The notes under the pieces were generated by a model. It searched no databases and was not told the DNA's origin. It saw only the letters and a program-made list of their open reading frames with translations. The translations under genes and the position numbers were made by a program. 64,000 nt of DNA from Oncomelania hupensis (lineage: Eukaryota > Mollusca > Gastropoda > Littorinimorpha > Pomatiopsidae), in assembly GCA_036898135.1 (NCBI GenBank), contig CM072527.1, forward strand, positions 31,616,727 to 31,680,726. The letters are read 5' to 3'. Of the stretch, positions 37,901-51,200 are shown piece after piece. Numbering within the stretch: position 1 is the stretch's first letter; each line of letters opens with the position of its first letter.

Positions 37901-40900
37901 GGAGTTGGGGAAGCTAATTGGAATTAACAAAATTAGCTAATTATCTGTGGAAGAACTGTAAATTGTTACACCAGATGAACACTTCTGGAATTGTTTCACT
38001 GCAGACTTTAAGATTGTTGTAGGCAATTTAAAATAAAGTTCTTGAGAGATGAACCACAGCCAACCACAGTATATAATATGTGAAAATTGCTTTTTATAGT
38101 TTTAACTGTCAATCAGTGGTAACGCATTTACTTGAAACAAAAATGTATTCCGATGCTTGCACTTGCAGTGTTAGAATTTTATTTCTGATCACTGATTTCA
38201 TCTAAAGAGCAGTGCAGCAGCCCATATTGGCCCTTTACCGAACACTTGGTTTGATGTCTACTTATGTCAGCTAAGATTGCTCACGCAATGTCGGGCAACT
38301 GGCCAATATGGCTGCTGTGGTCACTGTGAAATAAAATCAGAGATCAGCAATGAAATCCTACCACTGCAAGGATCATAATATGTTTTGTTTGATGCAAACG
38401 CTGTACTGTTCACCCAAGTTATCTGCAGTGCTCACTAGGGAGTTACTTTTCAACCACCATGCAGTTGGCTACTAGGAGTGTGGAGTGTTCGTGGAAGATG
38501 TTAGGTGAAGACTCGAGGTACTATTATTGTAGCTGAAGAAGAAGTTGGTCCACGGAGTTTTGCGTAGGTTGTGGATTTACGTGTTGACAGTGCGTTATTA
38601 TTATTATCACAATGCACGAGGAAGAAAACAATGATCTGTACCCTGATGATGGAGAAATGTTGGAAGGTAGCAATTGTTTAGTAACAATTATTTCTTTTTA
38701 AAATCCATCTGTTTAATTATTTATTCTTTAATTTAAAATTTAAAAAAAAAACTTTCTTTACTTCACTCATGTCCTAGATGTGTGAGTGCTTGCTACACAT
38801 ATACACACAGCAAGCACTAGGATCCTTCTCCCAATACTTGTATTGGAGAGGATTGTGCCCGTTGTCTGGGTCTTAGACTATGCGCCCAAGAGCTGCAAGT
38901 GGGCGGATTGTGCTAGATCCTGTGGTGGCGGGCGCCTTGAGCAGCTGTTGAGCTGGAAAAGCGCTATACGTAAAGGGTTAACCTTTAGTTTGTTTTATGA
39001 ATGCATTTTTTTTTTTTTAGGATGCCTAAATAGGTACCAGTAAGTAGATGGGAAACGTTTTTGTAAAACTTGATTTGTATCGCCAGCAGTCACATGATTT
39101 TCACAGCTTTGGATACACTGAATACCTCAGGTAAGGAAACAATGCGAAATGCAGACCTGCGCACACTCAAAATGCTCATCAGTAGCAAACAAACCAAATT
39201 TCAGTAGTTTTAAAAAATTGTCAGTGGCAAGCTGTAACGACAGTTCAAGACATAATTCTGCTCACAAAGCACACAAACTGAAACACTACGAGGCAGTAGA
39301 ATGGGAATTACAATCTATTCAAGCCAAGCTAAAACATCAACACTGTTACATTTTTTTTTGTTTAACAAAACCTTTATTAGCAGAGTATCAAAATATACAA
39401 ATTAGGACAATATTTTATTTAACAAAATGTATGGCTGGACAGATTAATAATGATTTTAACTTGGTTACATACTTTTTAACTGCATTGAATAACTTGATTT
39501 CCAGCACTGTTGTGCCGTTCTCTTCTTTTTTGGTGACAGAGCTGGGTCAGATGAATTCTCTTCACTGACACTATCTCTTCTCACTCTTTTTATTTTTCAA
39601 AGCTGGCTCCATAATTAATTTTTTAAAATCACAAGTATGAAGTTGCCACTACACAAATGCTGAACAAACTAGAAACAAACGCGTGCTTCCGGTTAGAAAA
39701 ACGTCTTTTAAGCACAACTAGTAAAAAACATCTTAAAACAAAAAAAAAGTTAAAAAAAAAATTTAAGTAAAAAAATCGGAATTTCGGAATTTGAATAAGT
39801 AATTTGTAGCTCCGTATTCTGCTCATGAAAATCGGAGCAAATACGGAAAATCCGTAGATGTGCACAGGTCTGGAAATGGTCATCTGTATCTATGGCACAA
39901 AATCCATAAACTCCAAATGCTTGCAGCGGAGAAGGGGAGGTGGAGCTCTCAATTCATTCCCTTATTATATGGAGGACAGCATCTGATGAGCGTTGCACAT
40001 CCAGGGTGCTGTGATCTAGCTCCAATCCCATTTTTGTAATGGAGACCACTGCCACCAGAGCTTTACACTATCCGACATGTTAAACTTTTACACCAGTTTG
40101 TTGTCCCCCTTGTACAGTGGACATGGGATGGTGACTTGTAATTGTTTTGTCGTCTGTTACAGGCCTGGCGAAGTGTACTTCTAACAGTGGACGCATGTCA
40201 CCAGTTAGGGGGCGAACTATGAAAGAATATGACCAGGTAACCAACCCCTTTTATTCATTTTGTTTATTCCAGAGTTTTGTTGTTGCTGTTGAACTTATGG
40301 TATTTATCATTAAGGTTAACACGTCAAGTGTCTGTGGCGTGTTTATGTCTACATTCAGTTCAATAACTGTGGGTGGCGTAGTGGCATATTGGTTTGATGA
40401 GCACACACCAGAAATCTTTCATCTTAAGCAACGTCGAGAGCTGTTGAGTGTTAGTACTGGGAAGGCCACCACTAAATGGCAACAAAGAATGAAACAAGTG
40501 GATGACGAACTGCTCAGTCCAGCCAGCGGTGAATGGGTACCTGGACCTGTTTAGAACCAGGGAAGGTAGAGCAGCGAGGGAGAGGAGATAGGCTTTGCCT
40601 TCATTAAACTTGTCTGGAGGAAAGGGAAGTCTCTAATGTCTTCCCCCACCCCCTCTCCCTCCCCTCCGTTCGGGGTGCCTGGGGTTTCATTATAAATAGT
40701 ACCCCCGCTTTCTAGAAATTTAGTGCTTTAAATTCCCACTGTCGCTGTCTTTCTCCTTTGTTCTTTCTCATTCCTACTCTGTTCTATCAATCTACTATAC
40801 TATCTTCTTCTTCGCTAGACCAGTCACCTACCTTTTTTCTTGAAAACTCTTCTGGGACAAAACTCCTCATTTGTGTGTGAGGTCTGTTGGATCAGCAGCT

Positions 40901-42156
40901 TCCTATGATGTTATTATTTGGCAATGTAGGCATTTTATATGTATGTGTTTTGTTGATATTTTATAATGTTTGTATTCTATTTTGTTTTTGTAAACGAGGG
41001 TTTGATAAATTAGAGTATAGCCTCAGCGTCCCCTGCGTGGGATGCCTTTTTTGTAAAGTGACTGGCTGGAGGAGTGCCTTCAGTGTTACCACAAAGGAAG
41101 ACCTGTGCACACTCAAAATGCTCATCAGTAGCAAACAAACCAAATTTCAATAGTTTTTAAAAGTTTTCAGTAGCAAGCTGTAACGACAGTTCAAGACATA
41201 ATTCTGCTCACAAAGTGGAATTTCGGAATTTTTAATAAGTAATCCGTATTCTGCTCATGAAAATCGGAGAAAATATGGAAAATCCGTAGATGTGCACAGG
41301 TCTGCAAAGGTTGTTTTGGCAGATCTTTTATGCGGATGAGGGTTGAGTCCTCTTTCAGCAAAGTTGTGGTCTTGATTTTGTGGTCCTGATTCGGCTCTTT
41401 GCAGTCCGCTGGACCCTGTATATTTTTTGGACACATTTTCACACGTAAAGTATAATATCCTCTACAAAAATATGTTTAATTGATGAGAAATGTAATTTTA
41501 ATTGATAATTAGAATGTACCGATTTTGTTTTCCTCATCAATGGGAAAATTAAATTCAGTAATGAATATTTTATTGCTGTTGTTCATGGAATTGTATGCAC
41601 CTTACAGCAAATCACAGATCTAAAGAAGGAGAATTTTAGCCTGAAGCTGCGGATTTACTTTTTGGAGGAACGTATGCAGCAGAAGTTTGGGGATGGAGAG
41701 GATGTGTTCAAAACGGTGAGTCCTTTTAATAGGAAGTTCAATTTCCACTCCAGTGAATGATTCCCCTCTTTTTTTATTTCCCCTCTTTTTTGTTGCCTTT
41801 TCTGGAGGAGACTTTGTAAGTGTGTTTTTCTTGCTTCCTCCTGTTTCTTTGCAGTGTTCCCACAAACGACCTGCCTTCAATGTTCCCAAAGGAACAATTG
41901 CAATGAGACCCTCGGTATCGGTGTGTGGCTGTGATTTGCCATGTAAGTGGCGGTGTGAGTGTGTGTCTTTTGTTGAAAGTTGAGCCAAATTTTCAGAAAT
42001 CATCAAAGACGGCTTCAGTTTTTGTGAGCACCGTCCTGGACCCCTTTTGTTTGAGTAGCTGACATTGTGGTTGTGGTGACTTCACTTTTTCTTGCATTGC
42101 TTTTTATTTGTGGGAGGGAGGGGTGGGTAGAAGTGAGAGGTGAAGAGACCGACATT

Positions 42157-42203
<47 letters not shown>

Positions 42204-45200
42204 ATATCACTTTGGAAGATAGTAATTTTATTCAAGCTGAATGGACTCCCTAAGGAGCATTAAAGTCCTATGGGCTTCATATTGATAGTAATTTTATTCA
42301 AGCTGAACGGGTTCCCTAAGGAGCATTAGAGTCATAGAGGCTTCATATTGATTGTAATTTTCTCCAATTTGAATGGCTTCTCTAAGGAGTCGTGTGGTTT
42401 CCACCCTTCTAGTTTTGTCTGTCTTAGCTTTGTTAGATTATTCAGAGGTGCCAACCAGTACAGATTGACCGTATTTAATTACGGCGAAGTGAATTAAATA
42501 CGGAAATACGGTAGCTATTATAAAAATACGAAGAAGTTGTCGATCGTTTATCTTTGCCAGCGGTGCTTCTGTACCGGTTTCTGGTCTCACAATAGTACTC
42601 TTGCACTCACTGAACGTCGCTGTGTGCCTGTGGTATTTTCCGACACTCTTTTTTCGATTCATGACTTTACCCTAATCAATCACGTGATGAAAACCGAATC
42701 AAGCATGCGCGTGGTTCTTACCCAACCGCTAGACCCGAATCAAACACGTGACCCATTTGTCCAATGAATACACTCGTTCTTAGCCTTTCAGGGTGAAGAC
42801 TATAATAGAGGGTACAGGTCTATTTTTAGACTGACGTCAACTGGGGTTAGGGTAGGATTGGGTTAGGGGTACACTATCCTACCCAATCCTACCCTACCCT
42901 ATCCTAACTCTACCCTACCCTACCCCTAATCTAAAACTAGACCTGTACGAGTTCCCTCCATAATAGTCTTCACCGCCTTTCAGAGTGTTTCAAAATCGCG
43001 AAAATGGCAGGATGTGGTACAGGTAGACTTAGAAAAAGAAAAGCTGCTAAGTCTGACGAAGCCGATTCCTCATCAAAGAAAACAAAGCCTGCAACTAAAC
43101 GACTGCGAGATTTTCTGCATTCATACACAGACGCACATCCATGCATGATTGTGTCAAAACTGTCAACAAAGTACGAATGCGGTACTGTCCATGGCTTCGA
43201 TTTTTAAAAATAAGTCTTGGTGTCTTTGACGATGTTGCCAGGCATGTTGCATCTGCTAGACACAAATCTTACTTACTGTCCAAGATCATGCTGAGGATTC
43301 TCCTGATCCCTGTGTCCAACTGTTCATGTGAAATGGTCTTTTCTCTGGTTAAAAAAAATAAAACTAACTTTAGAGGGACTATTGGAAATAAGACACTGAA
43401 TGTCAAGCTGCAGTTGAAATCAAGAAACTCAAATATGGACTGCTACAAACCAAAACTCTCTACAACACTTCTGAAAAAGTGCAGAAAGGTAACTGCTAAG
43501 TCCTTGAAACAATAGAACTGTTTTGTTGCTGACACTGCTTTTATTGGAAAGACTATCAGTATCATTCATTTTAAGTAAAACAAGTGTAGTGTTCAACAAG
43601 CTGATTTTCATGGTGATTTTCGAGTAAAACAAGTGTGGTGTTCAACAAGCTGATTTTCATGGTGATTTTAGAGGACTGAAAATATCCTGCTATTTCAGAG
43701 GTAAACCTGTCGTTACTTTATAGTGTCATAGGCTGGGTTTTGGGAGAAAAAAAATACTGACAAGTGTTAAACAATACTGACAAACGGGTCTGGAAATACT
43801 GACAAGAAGATTAGGGGGTTGGCACCTCTGATTATTGATTGTAAAGGGGAAGATCCTATTAAGTGGCTAGCATCATTTTGACTGTTGTTTTGTGGCTTGT
43901 ATGTTATTTTCCAGAATATTGAGTTGAAAGTGACCTGCCAGAGCCTGAAGAATGAGCTTGAAGATAAACAGGAGCTTCTACGCAAAGCCAGGTAATACTT
44001 TGGACTACCGAACGTGTAAGAATAATACATGGATTTATAACGTGCGCATCTCTGGGCCACGATGATGGTGATGGTGATGACGAGGATGATGGTGGTGATG
44101 AGGAGGATGAGGGTGTTGATGATGATTGAGGATGATGATTGAAAAAGGGGTGTTTTGTGTGCATACAGCCAAGCCATGGAGATGTTGACGTCCAACCAGC
44201 AGAGCGATATTGACACGGTGAAGCGGTCGCTGGAGGAGCAACACCGCAAGTACACTGAGGAGCTCAGAGCTGATCTGCAGAAAGCATTGCAGGTGAGTGT
44301 GTGTGTGGACATATGGGTGTTTGTGAGTGCTGTTGTTTACACCAAAATATTCTCCCAACACTTGACAACTCGGTGGTGCAAAAAGAAGCAGGTACAGCTC
44401 GTTCTAATCTTCAAAATGGCTTTAACACTTTTACAGGCTGACCATCTGCAGAAAGCATTGCAGGTGAGTGTGTGTGTGGACATATGGGTGTTTGTGAGTG
44501 CTGTTGTTTACACCAAAATATTCTCCCAACACTTGACAACTCGGTGGTGCAAAAAGAAGCAGGTACAGCTCGTTCTAATCTTCAAAATGGCTTTAACACT
44601 TTTACAGGCTGACCACCCTCACATTGCCTATTGAGAAAAATGCAGCTCAAGAGGAGCAACTTCGAATAATACATCACCCCATAAAATGTTTTTTTTTTTT
44701 TAAATGTACATCAACAAATATTGAATTGAAACCAATGTTATTAAATTCCAGATGAATTTTTCTTTCAAAGAATGCATGATTTGTAGTGAGTGAGCACATA
44801 AATCCACAAAAAAATCCAAACATTAGAAAAACGGAAGAAAACTATACTATTATGGACTACAAAATCAGTGTGTCCACATCGCTACCACCCAAATCACTCT
44901 CCAATGCTTCGAACTCGATATCGAAGTTGCTTTTCTTGCTTGGATCAATTTGCGTAAGATCATCTTCATCGAATCTCTCAAAAACACTGTTTGAATCTTC
45001 ACTGTCCATAATGGCTGCTAAGTATAATCTCCTCTCTCGTTCCTCGAAACATTGTCATAAAGATGGTTGATGTTCACAAATTTGCAGTGCACATTTTTCA
45101 CAACGATCCACCATGTTTTGCATACCATACCACCCAGAAAGAACAAGAAATCTTGTACATGAGACAACGATTCGCGAGATGATGCTATTTATAGATACAG

Positions 45201-48200
45201 CAGTGGAAGCGTCCTAACGGAGCACGACACAACACAAAAACGTTAAGCTTACAGTACTCACTAAAATGTAATACTGCATGCTAGGCTAGATACACACTAG
45301 GCAATTAAGCACTCAAATGACCCTGGGATCAACACAAGCTAGGTACTATGCCTGTCCGACTTCAATAACTGAAAACACAAAAATGTCACAACACCAAAAA
45401 AAAAAAAAAACACCAAAAAAAAACACTTGCCCACATATTATTCAATACCATTGAATAGTTGCGTTTGACATTAGACACTAATAGTTCTTATGAAATTTAG
45501 CACGAATAAATGTTTCCAATCCAGGTTGGTTACTTTAAAAAACCTACGGTGTTGACCCAAAAGAACACTTACAGAGGACAAAATACAAGAACAAATCGTC
45601 ATTAAAGTGTAATCCAAAGACAACATTCCTTTGCGGACAAAGTTACAAAAGAATATATTTCCATCCAATTTCTCCCAAAGTGGCTCGATATAAAAAACAA
45701 CAACCTCACAAACGAGCACCGAATGCATTCTCAGAGGGCTAGGAAACTGGCAGAGAATCCATCAGTATGATGAAAAGCAACTGACAAAATTATCCACAAA
45801 ATGTCAAATAGAAAAATACAGCAAAAAACAACAAAGTTTCCTTATGCGCTGTGTGTCTTGACCACAGCACCAAGACATCACTTCACATGAAGACCCAACA
45901 CTGTTCATCAGTAAAACATATTGAAATCAGTGTCCATTCTGAATTCAATGCCTCTTTTAAAAAAAGTTCACTTGTCAACAAAAAAGTTCAAAGGTTAGCT
46001 CAAAAAGACTAAACGTAGGCCTAATGATATTCAACCTCTTTCAAAACTGCCCTCAGATCAACTGCCAAAAGGGGTGCCAAACATGACTATGCAGCCCATA
46101 ATCTGACATGGAATAGTCCATTATATGGTAATGGTCATCGAGTCAACCAACCATAAAAGGCCACACAAATTGAACGGGACTATGTTCCCAGTACAGCCAA
46201 TCCACAGAAAGTCACGCGAATCGTACAATGATTATGCGATCTTTGAATGGGTCAAACCATTGGTACCAGGGAGTAGAGGGTGTATCTGAGGTTATAATAT
46301 TATAAACTATGTATTTTGAATTCATTAGGTAAAATGGTGTCTTGAGTCTTGATCTCACAGTTAGCTACAAAACTTGCCTATTGCCAGAACAACCGAGAAA
46401 GTTCCAAGGGAAGAAGACACATCCTCACTTACAAGGTGGGCGAAAAAATACATAACAAAAAGGGGGAGGGACAGGAGTAACACAAACAGAACAAAAACAG
46501 TCAACACAGTCCGAGGTCGATGAAAGTCAAGTGGATGAAATGAGATGATAATGTCTTGGTCATAAACACCAGTAATGGTAACAAAACCAATGAGCACAAG
46601 AGGCTACAGGAGACAGGGGATACAACTACTCCAAACATCAAATGACAAGGGGCCACAAAAGAGCTAGGTAAACCGGTAAGATGCTTAGTCAAAACATTAA
46701 TTACAAAAACAAGTAGGGCCAGTAGGGCGTGCACACGGCTTTAAAATATCTGTTAATATTCATTCCCGGCTAGTTTATTGCTGGTGTCATGCAGGATGCG
46801 GAGGACGCTAGAGATGACCTGGAGACGGGGAGGGAGAAGTCCCACCAGCTGGAGATCCGCGTCCGGCAGCTAGAGATGGACCAGCAGCAACTCTCCATCA
46901 ACACTCAGGTAATGAATGACTTCTGTCTTGGTCTGAGCTGTAGAACACAGGTGATATGTATACCATGTGTAGGAAGCTGTAGAACACAGGTGATATGTAT
47001 ACCATGTGTAGGAAGCTGTAGAACACAGGTGAAATGTATACCATGTGTATAGGAAGCTGTAGAACACAGGTGATATGTATACCATGTGTAGGAAGCTGTA
47101 GAACACAGGTGATATGTATACCATGTGTAGGAAGCTGTAGAACACAGGTGATATGTATACCATGTGTAGGAAGCTGTAGAACACAGGTGATATGTATACC
47201 ATGTGTAGGAAGCTGTAGAACACAGGTGATATGTATACCATGTGTAGGAAGCTGTAGAACACAGGTGAAATGTATACCATGTTTAGGAAGCCGTAGAACA
47301 CAGGTGAAATGTAAGAGAATGGGGTTACAAAATACTCGTATAGAAAAACAATAAACTGCACATACAAAGACTGCATTATTATTTATTATTATTATTTAAT
47401 CGTTCTTATATAGCGCTTTTCCAGCTCAAGAGCTGCTCAAGGCGCTGGCTGATACAGGATCTAACTCAAGCCACCCGAGGCGCCAACTTGCAGCCTTTGA
47501 GCGCACCGTAATAACGCTCCAGACAACTGAGCACAATCCTTGGCAGCCAGGGATGGGGGTGAAGGACCTAGGTGCATGCTGGGTGTGTTCTTGTCACCGG
47601 CACTCACCCGTCTAGGGCATAAGCGTCAGGATCTTTAAAGTCCGTTATGATGGAATGTATGCGACACAGACTAGACCTCGGTTTATACTCTCATCCGAAG
47701 GAGTAGGAAACTTCTACAACAGGGATCATAGCATTTACGCACCGTGAGACATACAGGCGCACATAATCAATGATGATGTGATGGTGATGCAGATGATGAT
47801 GATGATTGATGATGATGATGGTGATGAAGAAGTGCCAAAAAACGCTATGTCCTTTGAGGATATGCTCGTGTTGTTTTATCTAGGACGTCTTTTCATTCTG
47901 CTGCTCAGTATGTTTGGGTGGTCTTTTATTATATGCAGTTAGAACCCCTAAGAATTTAGGAAACCATCCTTAGAATTGTATAGAATCTGTTGAAATGTTT
48001 TGGTACTTTAAAAACTCTACTTTAAGCACGATGAAATTAGAATGGTGATTGAATTGTATGGTCATAATTATGCTAATTCCAGTTGTGTCTTGTTGCAGAA
48101 ACTGAGGGACACTATTGAGATGAAGGAGAGGTGAGTATCAGCTGATGATGGCCGTTTTCTCTGTGAAATAACGCCTTTTGCTGCTGCCGGGCTACTACTA

Positions 48201-51200
48201 AGGTTATATAGGCAGTGGGCCCGAAAGCAATGCTGACCCCAATCTGAGTGTCATAGGCTGTTGAGGGCATTCCTTTCCACACAACCTATGCTTGATAGAT
48301 CTCTGACTCCCAGTTAGAGTCAAGGTGGGCTATTTAACCTTTAGGCTGCGCTGTCAACGTACGTAGCACAGGGTGTCTAGCACCATCGTAATGCGATGTA
48401 TCCGTACGTTGTACTGAAGGGAAGTAAAAGCGTTTATAAAATAAATCCTTGGTCATGATTATGAAACAAAAGTTGTTTCCCTTCAACTGTAATGTTTTGG
48501 AAAGAAAAATCTTTTGGTTTAGAGGTAATTTTCAAACACACCAACTTAATGCCTATGTGAGCAGCACTCTTAGGTTCTCCCACATTTTGCTGGCTGCGGG
48601 CTATTTATAGCTTGCCTACACCCTCCCTTCCAGTGAAAGGAAAGTAGAGAAGAGCACCGGCGAAGCTATTTATAGCTAGCCTGGCTGAACTAGCTTCAAA
48701 ACCTAAAAGCTTTGGTTGAGTCGGTGTGCAAACAAAAAGCCACAGTCGAAGCACTTGTTGCTGGCGAAATTTTCCGCCTCGTTCGTCGCCATCATGGCAC
48801 GCAGAACATAGATCTACACGGCAGAAGAGGTGGCGCAAATGTTTCAGGAAGAAAACTTTGATGATAATAGTGGGGATGAAGATTTTAATGCGGGTGATGA
48901 TGTTTATTTGACGGAGGCTGGAGGGAGGGATTACGATTCGGACGAAGAAGAAGATCTCCGCCTACAATCTTTAGCAGACGACGGTAGGTGAAAAAAAAAC
49001 TTTATTTTCACTAGATCTATAATAATATTATTTTCCTTTTACACAGGCTATTTCTGTATTTATCAGGCTTTGATTACAGTCCATTTTGGTTATCATAATT
49101 TTTGGTAATAAATCTTATTTCTATTCTGCAATTCTTTGCGTATGACTTCAAGAATGGGTGTGCAGTTGAGTGAGAGTGAATTTGTTTGCTCATGCCCCTA
49201 ACTTAAAATTCCATAATTGTACAAACCAACAATCTTACACTTTTTTGTGTCTGTTCTTTGGAATCTTTATTCAATTTCCTTTCATTTGTTATATACTTTT
49301 ATATATATAGGTGTAATAGTTTAGCAACAATGGCATATATAATAAGGCATGTGTGTTTTTAATCGTAAGTCAAAATTTTCTTTAGCACAGAGCAGGAAAA
49401 ACATGTCAGCAGGCTAAGGGTTAATGGAGACGGGCCTATTTGATTGCAGTTATACAGTATGACCATTGTTTTTATACCAAGCAAACATCCTAGGTTCAAA
49501 AGTTTATTAAAAAAAGTTTGTTTCAAAGCGACGGTTACAAATTGTTACTCGGCAGTGGTCAGTTCAGCCCTAATGCTTGAATCTCTATTAACTCAAATTC
49601 GTTATTCATGCACTCCGTTCACTCGGTAACATGGCAGTAGTCGTAGTTATACAGTTTTCCAACTTTATTCGGCAAATGAAACACAGTCAGCATCAACAAC
49701 TGCATACAAAAATCTCTTTCCCAAAAACACCTGGAGACCAGCAGACAGACTGCGCTACTTATATTAGGTACTCCAAGCCCTTCATTGGCTCTTGTCCGCT
49801 CGGCAGTTTTGACTCAGTTTTCACTTCACTTTCAACACTTATTATTAATGTAAAACTGCATCAAAACGAACAGTGGCTGTATTCAAATAAAAATTGAAAG
49901 CTTTATCTTTACATCTGTGTTGTTTTTAATGCATGTTTATGCGAAAGATTCCGAGAAAACAGCTTTTGAATACGCCCCTATCCGCACGCTGAATGCCGCT
50001 GCGAAAAAATTGTCACCGTCGTTTGCTGAGAGGTGACTCGTTTCAAAGTCTAAGCGCTTTGCGATACTTCATTGGATGGCCTAAAAATAAGAACCAATGA
50101 GAAGTTCGGATACTTAGCTTCATTTACATATAAGTATGGTGGGCTCTCGTGTGTAAACGTTTTGTTACGAGCCGAACAAAGTGGATAAAGCGGTTTTGAT
50201 GTAAGATTAAAATTTTCTCTCTAAATTTATTATTAATAAGCATACTTACCATGACTCAACAAGTGCAATGTTTTGGCGTTGCTAGGTGATAGTGCCCTTT
50301 TAGCGGAAGCTGGCAAAATCCAATCAAACATAGAGTTGCTTCCCTTGCACCAAACCGTCCCGTGTCCCACGTGCTACAATACGCGTCTAAGCGCTCACGG
50401 CAAAGGACAGCACACCTCATTCCTTATTTGGAACTGCGGGGAGGTGGGAGGGATATTAAATTGAGTCATGGTAAGTATGCTTATTAATAATAAATTTAGA
50501 GAGAAAATTTTAATATTAATTACACATACTGTACCATGACTCAACAAGTGCAGATTAGCACGAAAAGGACGGAGGGAAGCAACTTTATCTGACACAATCT
50601 TACCGTGAACAGGCTGGAAAAGAGGACCGGGACTGCAGGGCTAAGACCACAGAACCGACTCCAGGAAGCCATCCTCCCGAGAATGGCAGGACAGAAGCAG
50701 GAAGCAAGTTGGAACCGGCCGGGGACTCCTGAAGCCCAGAAGCCCCTAACGAAGGCCGGACAACAGCCAAGCGTGAAGACGGAGAACGCTTGGAATGCCG
50801 TGTGGAATCCCGGATGGAGGCCGCAGAAGCGAAAGCGCCCCGAGAGCTAGAGGAAGCACAGCCCCTGGGAAAGACGAAGGCGATCGGGGAACCAGGGCTG
50901 AGCTGGCCAAAAGGGAGCCACGAGAAAGAGAGAAGGGGACTCCTCTCCAGCCTTCCTGAGAACCCGCGGAAGGAGGGGGAATGGCGGGCAGGCATAAGCC
51001 TCCAACCCCTCCCAAGAAATGGACAACGCGACAACCGCCCCAGCCAGACAATCTGTGACCGGCGACACAAACAGGGGTAGCCTGGAAGAGTAACAAGTGG
51101 CAAAAAGATCGATCAGTGGATTAAACCACTCCGCCCAAACTGGATGAAGAACAGAGAGGGACAGCGTCCAATCCGTGTGGACCACACAATGAGGGCGACC

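Larger units (their letters stand above)
42443..43830 (+). mobile_element. hAT-like deletion derivative 3 with transposase remnants
   Basis: Ends CAGAGGTGCCAACC and inverted CAGAGGTGCCAACC are perfect over 14 bp, flanked by ATTATT (42437-42442, 43831-43836). The + strand keeps a basic N-terminal frame (43004) and the C-terminal dimerisation region. Repeats AATACTGACAA near the right end look like subterminal motifs. It carries the nested element at 42792-42974. Confidence 0.88.

Noticed and set aside
46870..47376. 168-codon minus-strand and 106-codon plus-strand frames
   Set aside because: Both are products of the 39-bp minisatellite, whose period is a multiple of three.
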